Shown: positions 9,276-18,079 of the stretch, piece after piece
How the letters are laid out: the number at the start of each line of letters is the position of its first letter
How positions within the stretch are numbered: position 1 is the first letter of the stretch
DNA from: Planctomycetia bacterium
GTDB lineage: Bacteria > Planctomycetota > UBA8108 > UBA1146
DNA: 64,000 bases
Assembly: GCA_012269595.1 (NCBI GenBank)
Contig: JAAXJX010000038.1
Coordinates: forward strand, 87,446-151,445
Direction: 5' to 3'
Made by a program: the position numbers and the translations under genes
Notes under the pieces: model-generated
The model's input: the letters and a program-made list of their open reading frames with translations, nothing else
The model's database searches: none
Told to the model about the DNA's origin: nothing

Positions 9276-10517
9276 CTAGAAATTCCAGAAGGTCTGGGCG
9301 TAGAAGAAGTTCGTTGACTCGTAGGTACTGGTCAGAGAGTTGAACTTGGCAGCACCGAACTCCACGTCGAGGTCACCAATGCGGTGATCGAGGATCAGAT
9401 TGATCTCCTCACCCCAGTCCGCTCCCTGATCCGCCCTGAGCTCATGGTAGGTGAACTCGACGCCGGTCTCACCGAGAACAGTACGGATTCCCAGATAGGT
9501 GTCCTTAATGTTGCTGGTACCGATGACGTCGGAGATTCCATGAGTTCCATGGGGCGTTCCGAAGGGTGAACGGAACTCCTCGATGCGCGAGGCCCCTGCA
9601 GAAGTACCGGTCGCGAAGATATGGCCGCCAACAAGGACCATGTCCCACAAGCGCTCCATTGGCTCCAGGTCGTAAGTACCTTCGATGGCGTAGTAGAGGG
9701 AGTCGAGTCTCTGAATTGCGTCCAGATCACCGTTGTAGCGTCTTCCCTCCTGCAATGCGTATTCCACAGAGAGAGTGGCGTCGGGAATCAGCCCATCCCT
9801 GAGGGTGAAGGCAAATCCGTAGGTATCCTCGTGGGAGGCCCCGGGATCGGCATTGCCATTTTCCGCAGCCAAAGCGGCATTGGACTGGTCAGCACGGAAC
9901 TGCCAGAGGAACAGGCTTGCCTCGATCAGTGGCAGCTCATTGAAGTCCACATGCAATCCGTAGGCATGCTCACCCTCGTTGTTGGCATCAAAGGTGTCGC
10001 GGTCGATTGTCAGGTGGTGAAAGTTGAAATCGATGGCGTCATTGAGCAGTCCACGGTGGAAGTGGTAGCCACCACTGGTTGCCGGCCCCAGATTGCTCCA
10101 GTCGTCGGAATGAATGATGCGACCCTTGTTATAGGTCGGCAGCTCGGACTTTCCGAACTCCATATCCCAGCCATCCATAAAACTGAGGTAGGGATGAATC
10201 TGACCCACATTCTCGATTCTGAAATCGAGAGTGTGAACCCGGGGATCATCGTGAACTTCGGAGGTATCTGTTCCCTCACTGAAGAAGCGCGAATCTCTCA
10301 CCTTGAGGCGCATGTCGATCAGATCACTAAGCTCAGTCTCATATCCGAGCATCAAGCGAGAAAATCCCCGAGTCTGATCTCCCTCGGCAGCAGCAGGAGT
10401 TCTGCGCTCCCAGCGCAGACGCAACTCTGCATCCAGATCAAAGGGCATTTGTGCCTGAACCACATTCCCTGCAAAAACAGAGACCGCAAAGACGATAAGG
10501 ATAATCCCCTTGGGCAT
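9276..10517 (-). CDS. Outer-membrane beta-barrel (alginate-export/porin-like)
   Basis: A 413-residue protein from the ATG at 10517, chosen because GGGAG precedes it and the product then starts with a clean signal peptide (MPKGIILIVFAVSVFAGNVVQA). The mature part has alternating beta-strand character with many aromatic residues and ends in FYAQTFWNF, a typical C-terminal aromatic BAM-recognition signal. The layout (DAELRLRWERR at the start, a GRIIHSDDW segment, PHGTHGISDVIG near the C-terminus) resembles alginate-export/porin-type barrels. The substrate is unknown. It is paralogous to the next upstream gene (shared GRI-x-SADW/SDDW and GTHGI segments). The frame extends 46 codons further upstream without support. 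Confidence 0.8.
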   Translation of the reverse strand: MPKGIILIVFAVSVFAGNVVQAQMPFDLDAELRLRWERRTPAAAEGDQTRGFSRLMLGYETELSDLIDMRLKVRDSRFFSEGTDTSEVHDDPRVHTLDFRIENVGQIHPYLSFMDGWDMEFGKSELPTYNKGRIIHSDDWSNLGPATSGGYHFHRGLLNDAIDFNFHHLTIDRDTFDANNEGEHAYGLHVDFNELPLIEASLFLWQFRADQSNAALAAENGNADPGASHEDTYGFAFTLRDGLIPDATLSVEYALQEGRRYNGDLDAIQRLDSLYYAIEGTYDLEPMERLWDMVLVGGHIFATGTSAGASRIEEFRSPFGTPHGTHGISDVIGTSNIKDTYLGIRTVLGETGVEFTYHELRADQGADWGEEINLILDHRIGDLDVEFGAAKFNSLTSTYESTNFFYAQTFWNF

Positions 10518-10687
10518 GACTGCTCCCTTTCTGACGTTTACCGGAGTTGGCGCGTATCCCAATCCCGGAAACTTCTCGCCGACCCGGGCTTCCCCAGGAA
10601 GGGCCAATACCCACATCCTGCCCGGAATCCTCAATCTGTAAAGAGGAACCGGCAAGTTGATCGGCGAAGATCGTAAATCACCTGAAT

Positions 10688-10728
10688 AAAAAAAAGAACG
10701 AGGACGCGCGCCGAAGGCGCACGTCCCC
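10688..10728 (-). terminator. Rho-independent terminator of the upstream barrel gene
   Basis: On the minus strand the stem ggacgtgcgcc / ggcgcgcgtcc (one wobble pair) with a TTC loop is followed after a few bases by eight T residues. It lies 56 bases beyond the stop of the 361-residue barrel gene and separates it from its paralogue. Confidence 0.88.
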
Positions 10729-10783
10729 GCTCCGAGTCAAATCGAAATTCGGGCCCCGGGAAGTTTCCCGGAACGCGGATTTC

Positions 10784-11869
10784 TTAGAAGTCGTAAGAAC
10801 TCTGCCAGTAGAGGTAATCGGTGTCGGTGAGTCCGGCATCGTCAGCGGAGAAGCTGGCGTAGCCCAGCTGACCGCAGGAGAAGTCCAGAATCAGGTCGAT
10901 CTCGGAACCCAGATCGGCACCGTCGGAATCACGGGCAATCGTGATGTAGTTCAGAGTCACTCCCACACCCTCCATGAGGCCGTCGGTCGAAACACCGATG
11001 GTGGTGTTGTCGAGGTCTGCACCGTTGAAGAGGTCGGCGATACCGTGGGTACCGTGGGGATCGTTGTTGATTCCGGCCCAGTCGGCATCGGTCACGCTGT
11101 TGCTAAAGCTCAGGTTGAACTGGTCCAGAGTGTATCCCACGCTGACAGAGGTCAGAGTTCCGTCTTCCCCGCCAGCATCGGCGTCGAAAGTGGCGTACTC
11201 CACGTCGATGTCAATACCCATGAGGGCGTCTCCACCGATGTTGTTGACGTTGAAGGCCATCCAGCTCGGATCCTCGGTTGCAGCCGCAGCACTGGCAGTG
11301 GCGTAGTAGAAACCGATATCGGCAAATCCGGCCATCTCACCGAGGCCGAAGTTGAAGATCATGGCGCTGTCGTCGCTGTTGTCGTTACCACCCCAGCGGT
11401 AGAGGTCGAAATCGACTCCACCCAGGTCGGTGCTGAGCTTGAAACCATCGTGGTTGTTAGGCCCGGCGGCGTCAGAATTCCAGTCCGCGGAGTTGACGAT
11501 ACGACCAGAACCGAGTTTCGGGTTGTTCATACGTCCGATGTCCATGGACCAGCCGCCCAGGAAACCAGCCATGGCACCCATGTCGGCGATGCTCAGGTAG
11601 GCCTGCTGAATGTCGTAGTTATCGGTGGTTCCACCACCACTGCTGAATGCGTATCCATGACGCACCTGACTCATGAAACTGGTGTTGTCGTCGATCTTCG
11701 CTCCCAGGTTGATGTAAGTCCTGGCTGTAAGACCGGCGTCAAGCGCAGCGGCGTCGCTGTATTCATAGCGAAGGCGAACGTCGCCACCCAGAGAAACGTG
11801 TCCGTCTGCAAAGGCCGCAGTCGGAACCAACATGGCCATAAGAAGGCCGAGCACGATGCTCTTGTTCAT
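10784..11869 (-). CDS. Outer-membrane beta-barrel, paralogue of the neighbouring gene
   Basis: A 361-residue protein with a signal peptide (MNKSIVLGLLMAMLVPTAAFA) and a barrel-like mature part, acidic and glycine-rich, ending in YLYWQSSYDF (C-terminal Phe). It shares with the downstream gene the GSGRIVNSADW segment, the HGTHGIADLFNG segment and the overall strand pattern, indicating an old tandem duplication. AAGGGG precedes the ATG. The acidic extracellular-type loops (runs of Asp/Asn/Gly) suggest a cation-rich environment such as seawater, but this is only suggestive. It has its own terminator, so the two genes can be expressed separately. Confidence 0.82.
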   Translation of the reverse strand: MNKSIVLGLLMAMLVPTAAFADGHVSLGGDVRLRYEYSDAAALDAGLTARTYINLGAKIDDNTSFMSQVRHGYAFSSGGGTTDNYDIQQAYLSIADMGAMAGFLGGWSMDIGRMNNPKLGSGRIVNSADWNSDAAGPNNHDGFKLSTDLGGVDFDLYRWGGNDNSDDSAMIFNFGLGEMAGFADIGFYYATASAAAATEDPSWMAFNVNNIGGDALMGIDIDVEYATFDADAGGEDGTLTSVSVGYTLDQFNLSFSNSVTDADWAGINNDPHGTHGIADLFNGADLDNTTIGVSTDGLMEGVGVTLNYITIARDSDGADLGSEIDLILDFSCGQLGYASFSADDAGLTDTDYLYWQSSYDF

Positions 11870-12275
11870 TGTCTACCCCTTTTCTTCCCCATGCTCTCGG
11901 GCGCTGTGCCCTCGATCCTTTGGGGATCCTGATGATTTACTAACCTACGTTGCGGCTAGAGCAAGGATCGGAGAACCCGTGACATGCCTGCCGAGGTCTT
12001 CGGCCCCTGCTCATGGGACATAGGAGAGTAAGAATCGGAAAAAGTGGCAAGCCCTCTTCCACAGTTTTTGGCCGTTTTCTTCAGAAAATCTTCTCCACCC
12101 AGGGGCGAATACGGAGCTCCAGACAACCCTTCAGCCCTCTGTCGAACTATCCATAAGAGACACAAATATATAGGTTTACGAAAAAAACGGGATTCTTGCA
12201 GCAGGCCTCCGGAGGCTCATAATTCCTGATCTCGGGGGCCCTGAAGAAAATCGCAAAAAAGGTCCGATAACCTGA
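11870..12275. other. Non-coding gap upstream of the barrel gene
   Basis: About 400 bases between the barrel gene start and the end of the SagB-type gene (both leftward). It contains an AT-rich stretch near 12161-12190 that could be part of a promoter for the barrel gene, and a small palindrome gcctccggaggc near 12206. No convincing ORF or RNA gene was found. I could not identify a confident -35/-10 pair. Confidence 0.5.
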
Positions 12276-13802
12276 CTATCCTCCCGGCATCGGGTCACCG
12301 ATGAGGGTGATGTAGGTCACGATGTGGCCCTCCGGCAAGCCCAGAAACTGCCCCAAAGAGTCGTCGAAGAAGCCTGCAATACCGCTGACACCGGCATTGA
12401 GACGCATACACGCCAGATTGATCTGGTGACCGAGAAAGCCGGAGTCCAGGTGAAGGTCCCGATAGATACGATCCCCCAACAAGCTCACTGCGTCTGCAAG
12501 GGGAGCGGTGTAGATCACCGCAGCCGCCGCATCTCCCGCCAGATCCTGCCCAAGGCAATACTCCTGCAGCGATCGACGATGATCCCCCGCCTTTCTGAGA
12601 AACAACTGATGCTTTTCGCAACAGTATTGCCAGTGGCCACTGTCGATGCCTTTCACCCTTTGCGTGATGCAATGAACATCGAGAAGCGGTCCAGCCCCCA
12701 ACAACTGTGTGGACTCAGAGCGCATGAAACGATGGGAGAAGTCGAGAACTCTTCCCAGATCCTTCGCTTCGATGGAAGCCCCGGTGAACTGGCGTGTCGA
12801 CCTTCGCTGCACTGAAATCGAGCAGAACTCTCCTGACAGATCTGCCATCGTCCCCTTCAAGGGGAAAACAGTGTGACCCTCCTCCTCGAGAGCCGGCTTC
12901 ATCGCCAAAGCCTTTGCACCCGAATCATCCAGAAGCTCTCCCGCCCTCTGCAAGGCAACGATGGGGTCTTCCGCTGGAGGAGCGGCCAGAGGTGTGGCAG
13001 CAGAGGACCTTACCTCCAGAGTTGATTCTTCATGACGAACCTCCACTCCGGTACTTTGCCAGGGAACCAGAGGAACCAGAGCCAGGGCTCCCTCTTCTTC
13101 GTCGTCCAGGAACAGCAACGATTGCAATCGGGAGTCGATAAAGCGGGTGCGAACCTTTGCCTGATATCCCTCATGACCAGCGGCGTGGACCAGATTGCCC
13201 AGAACATGTCCCGTATCGAGGAGAATCCGTCTGTATGCCCTGTCGTGGTAGCGCCAGCGGGATCTTTGCCAGAGCCCGGTCAGAACCACACACATCTTTG
13301 CTTCCTCAAAGGCCGGATCATCCCAACAGGCTGCAGCCACCTCTTCCATCTCGACGCCTTCGTAGAGAAGCACCAGCTGGTGGTGAGGAACCGAATAGGC
13401 GTAGAGCCCATTCTTCAATCCCTCGATCTCTCTCAAGACGACCATCACTTCCGTGGGATACAACGCTCCTGCGGATGGTGCCGCCCGGAAGATCTGGGTT
13501 CCCTCCGGAGTCTGTTGAAATCCGGTCGCCCCGCAGGTGAAGAAGAGGGTCCGCGAGATGGCACGAACTTCATCGCCAAGGCTGCGGGGATCGAGAGGTT
13601 CCTGATCCTCAGCCGGACCCAAAGGGAAATCCTCAAAGGGAAGGTAGGGCACCAGATCCACAGGGTGTCGGGAGTGCCATTGCTTCCATGGCATCGGCTG
13701 ACCATCAAAATCCGGACGAGGCAACAGGTTGATGGTTCTGCGATCGTACTTCGTCTCCTGATGAAACCACTCGGAGAGAGTCAGCGGTTTGGAATCGGAC
13801 AA
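12276..13802 (-). CDS. SagB-type dehydrogenase with two nitroreductase domains
   Basis: A 508-residue FMN-dependent oxidoreductase-like protein. SagB/ThcOx enzymes oxidise azolines in peptide natural products, but many homologues are unlinked to such clusters. Two nitroreductase-fold halves can be seen: the N-terminal half with APSAGALYPTEVMVVL (about 90-105) and DTGHVLGNLVHAAG, and the C-terminal half starting at QRRSTRQFTGASIEAKDLG (about 328) and ending in LPEGHIVTYITLIGDP. The start is probably the TTG at 13802: GAGGT lies 9 bases upstream and the codon sits 4 bases after the stop of the M24 peptidase gene. In-frame ATGs further upstream would overlap that gene. No YcaO or precursor-peptide gene is nearby. 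Confidence 0.85.
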   Translation of the reverse strand: MSDSKPLTLSEWFHQETKYDRRTINLLPRPDFDGQPMPWKQWHSRHPVDLVPYLPFEDFPLGPAEDQEPLDPRSLGDEVRAISRTLFFTCGATGFQQTPEGTQIFRAAPSAGALYPTEVMVVLREIEGLKNGLYAYSVPHHQLVLLYEGVEMEEVAAACWDDPAFEEAKMCVVLTGLWQRSRWRYHDRAYRRILLDTGHVLGNLVHAAGHEGYQAKVRTRFIDSRLQSLLFLDDEEEGALALVPLVPWQSTGVEVRHEESTLEVRSSAATPLAAPPAEDPIVALQRAGELLDDSGAKALAMKPALEEEGHTVFPLKGTMADLSGEFCSISVQRRSTRQFTGASIEAKDLGRVLDFSHRFMRSESTQLLGAGPLLDVHCITQRVKGIDSGHWQYCCEKHQLFLRKAGDHRRSLQEYCLGQDLAGDAAAAVIYTAPLADAVSLLGDRIYRDLHLDSGFLGHQINLACMRLNAGVSGIAGFFDDSLGQFLGLPEGHIVTYITLIGDPMPGG

Positions 13803-13806
13803 GGGA

Positions 13807-14964
13807 TCAGACCTCGAGCTCTTTGGAAGCCTTGTTGAAGTTGCGACAGCCATCAGCGGTGACCAACACCACATCCTCAATCCGACAGCCACCCAATCCT
13901 GGGTAGTAGAGTCCGGGTTCGACCGTCACGACCATTCCCTCTTCCAGAGGGGGACCGACCGCGGAGATTCGTGGCCCTTCATGGATATCGAGTCCCAGAC
14001 CATGGCCTGTGCCATGGAAGAAACCAACCCACTGGCCATCCCGCTTCTCGGTGTGAAAGCCGGCGTTATCGAAGATCTCCTGAACCTTGCTGTGAATCTC
14101 CCGACCACACGCTCCCGGGCGAATCATCGAGACGGCGGTCTCCTGGGCCTCCAGAACCGCCGCATGCAGGCGCTTCTGCTCTTCGGAGGCCCCTCCCTTG
14201 ACCACGGTTCGGGTCATGTCGCCCCAATACCGGTGAGTCATGTGCTGAGGGTAGATATCGCAAATTACCGTCTCCCCTGCCCGGATCGGACCACTGCCCA
14301 CATCATGGGGGTCACAGCCCTGATCCCCGGGAGCGATGATGAAATCTCCCAGTTGGAGACCCTTGTCGAGCAGGAATGAACGAACCCGGGCCTTGATACG
14401 CTCGGAGGTCAGGGGCTCCCCTTCGAGGTGAAGGATACGATCCTCCCCCTCCTCACTGTCACGGATCATGCCGATGGCGAGCTCCATCGCCGCCTCCGTC
14501 GCGGCCTGCGATTCTTCCAGACAACGGACTTCATGCTCCTGCTTCAGTCGGCGGTCGAGAAAGAAGGGATCCGCTTTGGGCTCGACGACGATTCCGCCCT
14601 GTCGCAGGGAATCGGCCAGCAACAGCGGAAAACGGGAGGGGACCTCCACCGTTTCAATCCCTCTGGATTTCAGCCAATGAAGCACCACTCCCTCAAAAGA
14701 GACCGGCTGATCGCCATGGGCTTCCCGGGCCTCTTCCGCCACCGCCGACAAGCTGACCACCTCGTCGACCCGGGCCTCCTTCTCTCCCCTGCCCAATTCG
14801 AGATCGGTCAGCAAGATGGCGGATCCCCTGCGATCACGCAGCCAGGTGAAGGCATCGACGGCAAGAAATCCCGAGGCCCAGAGCAGATCCGGCTCCCTTT
14901 CGCTCGCATCGACAAGTAACTGTGCGTGTTTCTCAGGAATCTCAACGTTCACGAATGGCCTCAT
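13807..14964 (-). CDS. M24-family Xaa-Pro aminopeptidase/dipeptidase
   Basis: A 385-residue metallopeptidase of the creatinase/aminopeptidase-P fold. The N-terminal creatinase-like domain covers about 1-145; the C-terminal pita-bread domain has the five metal ligands in order: Asp in ICDIYPQ, Asp in WGDMTRT, His in GTGHGLGLDIHEGP, Glu in VTVEPGLYY and Glu in RIEDVV. It probably cleaves Xaa-Pro bonds in the cytoplasm. The first ATG is at 14964; the in-frame GTG at 14952 is an alternative because ATGAGG lies about 6 bases before it. Four bases separate it from the SagB-type gene, so they are translationally coupled and may act on the same peptides. Confidence 0.9.
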   Translation of the reverse strand: MRPFVNVEIPEKHAQLLVDASEREPDLLWASGFLAVDAFTWLRDRRGSAILLTDLELGRGEKEARVDEVVSLSAVAEEAREAHGDQPVSFEGVVLHWLKSRGIETVEVPSRFPLLLADSLRQGGIVVEPKADPFFLDRRLKQEHEVRCLEESQAATEAAMELAIGMIRDSEEGEDRILHLEGEPLTSERIKARVRSFLLDKGLQLGDFIIAPGDQGCDPHDVGSGPIRAGETVICDIYPQHMTHRYWGDMTRTVVKGGASEEQKRLHAAVLEAQETAVSMIRPGACGREIHSKVQEIFDNAGFHTEKRDGQWVGFFHGTGHGLGLDIHEGPRISAVGPPLEEGMVVTVEPGLYYPGLGGCRIEDVVLVTADGCRNFNKASKELEV

Positions 14965-15088
14965 TTCGGTCGCTGACTGGAAGGATGAGCAATTCTCTGC
15001 CCCTGCGTATCACCCCGACTGGCGCTGGGCAAGTCCCCATGGCTTTCTTGGGCGGTTTGCGGGGCTTTCCAGTCACATCGTAGGCTTG

Positions 15089-16192
15089 ATGGCCGGAACG
15101 TGGCCGCAGGTCGCGCCCACCCATCCGGCATATGGAGGCCGCTTGGGCATCATCGAGTCGTGGAAATCCCGGTCGTCGCGAAATGATCGCGTCGAGAACA
15201 CAGTGAGATCTCTTCTGGAGTCGGGTCGCCAAACGGACCTGCTCAACCGAGTCTCCCGTTTTCAGAGCCAGAATCGCTTCGCCCCCGCAATGCGGCTGAT
15301 GCGAGCCGGCGTCATCCGTTTTCAACCATGGCCCGAAGGCGAAGAGAAGCTCGCTCTTCTCGAGAAGCAGTATGCCCGCCTCGAGTTGGCCACCGCTCAG
15401 GAGAAAGCGGAGTCAGAGTTTTCCGCCCTCCACGCCGCCCGCCTTGCGGATCTTCTCGACATCCTCGGTGATCGTGCCGGCTGGCAGTTGTGGTCGAGAG
15501 CGGCCATCGAAGAGGACCCCTGTGATCCAGAGGGCTACCTCGCCGTCGCCCGCTCACACCTCCGTCGCTTCACACGCAATGCGGATGGCGTGGCGGGTCT
15601 CGGTGCATTGCGCTACCTGACGAAAGCATGCCAACTGCGACCGGGACATGGTGAGTGTCTCAGGGATCTTGCGACTCTCTTGCTGTCACTGCGTGCACCG
15701 AAGGCAGCAAAGAAAGTTCTCGCTCCCCTCCAGCGCGCAGCCGCAGACGACCCGGTCGTGATCGCACTCTCTCTCCTCGCTGAAGAACTGCCCGAAGAGA
15801 ACACTGCCAATGTGCAGGAGTTGTTCCTGCGCTGGGAAACCGGTGTCGAGCCGGTCCACTCCCCCGCCGAGTGCGCCGTCCTGGCTTCCCCTTCCGGCAT
15901 CGATCTGTGGGAACTTTCCAGTGATCGTTCTCTGGTTGCCCATTCGGAGGCTGCCGATACCGGCACCGAAACCATCGAACAATACTCCGTACTCTCCGGA
16001 ACCCTGCACCAGTCGATGCCGCGGATGGGAATGGGCGAATTCGTTCGCTTCACTTCCCGTGGAAAAGGCGGAGTGCTGATGGGGCAGGCGGATGATGGCA
16101 GTACCCTCCTTGGACACTGCGCCCGCGCTTCCCATGAAAGCCAGATGTCCCGCCTGCTTCAGCAAACCTGTGAAGAGGAGGTGCGTCGATGA
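15089..16192 (+). CDS. Helical-repeat (TPR-like) protein of the Roadblock/MglA cassette
   Basis: Not assigned to a named family. From about residue 35 the product is strongly helical with TPR-like pairs (for example RLADLLDILGDRAGWQLWSRAAIEEDPCDPEGYLAVARSHL and ALRYLTKACQLRPGHGECLRDLATLLLSL), followed by a more globular C-terminal region (WELSSDRSLVAHSE, GEFVRFTSRGKGGVLMG) that may be a degenerate Roadblock-like alpha/beta domain. The start is uncertain: ATG at 15089 is used, GTG at 15203 is a good alternative, and the frame is open to 14816 only by overlapping the divergent peptidase. Its stop overlaps the next gene by 4 bases (ATGA), so it is coupled to the Roadblock gene and is probably part of the same complex. 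Confidence 0.72.
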   Translation: MAGTWPQVAPTHPAYGGRLGIIESWKSRSSRNDRVENTVRSLLESGRQTDLLNRVSRFQSQNRFAPAMRLMRAGVIRFQPWPEGEEKLALLEKQYARLELATAQEKAESEFSALHAARLADLLDILGDRAGWQLWSRAAIEEDPCDPEGYLAVARSHLRRFTRNADGVAGLGALRYLTKACQLRPGHGECLRDLATLLLSLRAPKAAKKVLAPLQRAAADDPVVIALSLLAEELPEENTANVQELFLRWETGVEPVHSPAECAVLASPSGIDLWELSSDRSLVAHSEAADTGTETIEQYSVLSGTLHQSMPRMGMGEFVRFTSRGKGGVLMGQADDGSTLLGHCARASHESQMSRLLQQTCEEEVRR

Positions 16193-16545
16193 AAGAGATC
16201 CTGCAAAGCCTGCAGCAAATCCCCGGCGTGGTCGGATCGATGGTGATGACAGGGGACGGCATGGTCGTCTGCTCTGCCCTCGGCCCCGGACTCGAAAGCG
16301 AAACCCTTGCCGCCCTGACTTCGGGAACCCGCCTCTCGATTCAGAAAGCCGCCGTTCACAGCAGCGATGGCAAACCCCATGAAATCGTCCTCGAAGGAAC
16401 TGAAGGAAACCTGCTCCTCCTCGAAATCGGCGACGCGACTCTCATCGTCGTCACCCACGCCGGACTCGAGTTGGACAGTGGAATGTTGGAAATACGCAGC
16501 GTGGCCAGAAAGTTGCGCGGGATCCTCGAGATTCAGGCTTCCTGA
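16189..16545 (+). CDS. Roadblock/LC7-domain protein (first copy)
   Basis: A 118-residue protein that is one Roadblock/LC7 domain: helix MKEILQSLQQIPGVVGSMVM, strand GDGMVVCSALG, long helix ALTSGTRLSIQKAA, then strands KPHEIVLEGTEGNLLLLEI and ATLIVVTH. Roadblock proteins such as MglB act as GTPase-activating or scaffold partners of Ras-like MglA GTPases. GAGGAGG precedes the ATG and the start overlaps the preceding stop. The next gene, 32 bases on, is the GTPase. Confidence 0.9.
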   Translation: MKEILQSLQQIPGVVGSMVMTGDGMVVCSALGPGLESETLAALTSGTRLSIQKAAVHSSDGKPHEIVLEGTEGNLLLLEIGDATLIVVTHAGLELDSGMLEIRSVARKLRGILEIQAS

Positions 16546-16577
16546 AAGGAAGCCGGGCCACGGAAACAGGAGCAAAC

Positions 16578-17528
16578 ATGGTTCAGATCAACTTCTCTCT
16601 CAAGGAAGTGAACTGCAAGATCGTCTACTACGGTCCGGGATTGAGTGGCAAGACCACCAATCTGGAAGTGGTTCATCAAAAGGCACCCCAGACCAGTGTG
16701 GGTGACCTCACCAGTATCGCCACCGAGGGGGATCGCACCCTCTTCTTCGACTTCCTGCCCCTCAATCTGGGGCAGGTCGCTGGCATGAAGACCAAGTTCC
16801 AGATCTATACCGTTCCCGGTCAGGTCTATTACAACTCCACTCGCAAACTGGTTCTTCAGGGAGCAGATGGGGTCGTCTTCGTCGCTGATTCCAAACGCGG
16901 CAAGATGGACGAAAACATCGAGAGCCTGAAAAACCTGGAAGAGAATTTGAAGGAGCACGGTCTCTCCTTCGACACCTTGCCGGTGGTCTTGCAATACAAC
17001 AAGCGTGACCTGCCGGAGGTTTACTCCGTCGAAGAACTGGAACAGGAATTGAACCCAGGCGACTTCCCCCATGTGGAAGCGGTCGCACGATCCGGTGAAG
17101 GGGTTTTCCCGACCCTGAAAAAGCTGGCCGGCATGGTTCTGCAATCCCTCAACCAGCAGCATTCTTCGGTCAAAAGCAAATCCACCACTGAAACGGTGAC
17201 CTCGAACACTGCCACGGAAACTGTGGCATCAGGGTCCACTGCACCAACCGGGTCTACAGCAACCGCCGGTACTGCCACCGCGGTGGCGACCAACACCACC
17301 GCCACTACTTCTCCGCAAACGGCCACGGCTCGCAAGACCCGGGCCACCGGAGTGCGCAGGGTATCCACTGCGGCATCGATGACCGCCAGTGCACGTCCGC
17401 GCATCGTGACCTCACCGCGGCGTCAGAGAAGCCGCCGTGGCAAGGCCGTCGGCCTCGCCATCGGTGTCGGTGTCATCCTCACCGCCGTTGCCGCCTGGGC
17501 CGCCCACGTCAGTGGCTTTTTCTCCTGA
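16578..17528 (+). CDS. MglA-like small GTPase with a C-terminal membrane anchor
   Basis: A 316-residue Ras-like GTPase of the MglA type. The P-loop is GPGLSGKTTN (about 19-28), the switch II region follows KFQIYTVPGQVYYN, and the base-recognition motif is NKRD. The GTPase domain ends near residue 194. It is followed by a roughly 90-residue low-complexity linker of Thr, Ala, Ser and Val turning basic (RPRIVTSPRRQRSRRGK), then a single transmembrane helix (GLAIGVGVILTAVAAWAA) and only a few terminal residues. This is a tail-anchored layout, unlike classic soluble MglA of about 195 residues. AGGAG precedes the ATG. It lies between two Roadblock genes, so GTP-state control of a membrane-bound complex is the likely role (inference). 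Confidence 0.9.
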   Translation: MVQINFSLKEVNCKIVYYGPGLSGKTTNLEVVHQKAPQTSVGDLTSIATEGDRTLFFDFLPLNLGQVAGMKTKFQIYTVPGQVYYNSTRKLVLQGADGVVFVADSKRGKMDENIESLKNLEENLKEHGLSFDTLPVVLQYNKRDLPEVYSVEELEQELNPGDFPHVEAVARSGEGVFPTLKKLAGMVLQSLNQQHSSVKSKSTTETVTSNTATETVASGSTAPTGSTATAGTATAVATNTTATTSPQTATARKTRATGVRRVSTAASMTASARPRIVTSPRRQRSRRGKAVGLAIGVGVILTAVAAWAAHVSGFFS

Positions 17529-17547
17529 ATCTGGAAGGTTCCCAAAA

Positions 17548-18054
17548 ATGATCAGTGACAGCGACCACCTGAGAAACCAGCGTCTCGTCTTCTACAAGGA
17601 GGACATCACTCGCATCGACCAGGTCCTCAGTAACTTCCTCGACCTTTCCGGCAGCAAATGCAACCTGCTCATCGACAAGGAAGGTCACATGGTGACCTAC
17701 TGCGGAGATACCAGCTCCATCGATGAACAAACCGTCGCCGCTCTCGTCGCCGGCTCCTACGCCGCCACGCGTGAGATGGCCAAGCTCCTCGGAGAAGATG
17801 AGTTTTCCGTGCTCTTCCATCAGGGACGCAAGGACAGCATCCAACTGACGATGGTCGGCGATCGCACCATCATGGCAACCGTCTTCGATGACCAGACGAC
17901 GGTCGGCATGGTTCGCCTTTACGCCAAGGCCGCCAGCGATGGGTTGGAAAAGATCTTTGAGGAGATCGGTCACCGTCCGCCCAGCCGCATGCAACTCGAC
18001 AGCGACTTCGGTGATTCGGCACAGGGTGCCCTCGACTGTTTCTTCTCTGATTGA
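17548..18054 (+). CDS. Roadblock/LC7-domain protein (second copy)
   Basis: A 168-residue protein with a Roadblock/LC7-like fold: a long first helix (QRLVFYKEDITRIDQVLSNF), strands KCNLLIDKEGHMVTYCG, helix EQTVAALVAGSYAATREMAKLLG, then strands FSVLFHQGRKDSIQLTMVG and TIMATVFDDQTTVGMVRLY, and a C-terminal helical extension of about 40 residues. The start at 17548 has GGAAGG upstream; the frame is open further upstream inside the GTPase gene. It lies 19 bases after the GTPase stop. It differs from the first copy in length and sequence, so the two may form a heteromeric platform. Confidence 0.85.
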   Translation: MISDSDHLRNQRLVFYKEDITRIDQVLSNFLDLSGSKCNLLIDKEGHMVTYCGDTSSIDEQTVAALVAGSYAATREMAKLLGEDEFSVLFHQGRKDSIQLTMVGDRTIMATVFDDQTTVGMVRLYAKAASDGLEKIFEEIGHRPPSRMQLDSDFGDSAQGALDCFFSD

Positions 18055-18079
18055 GACTCGCGGAGATCTCCGCCGGTAA

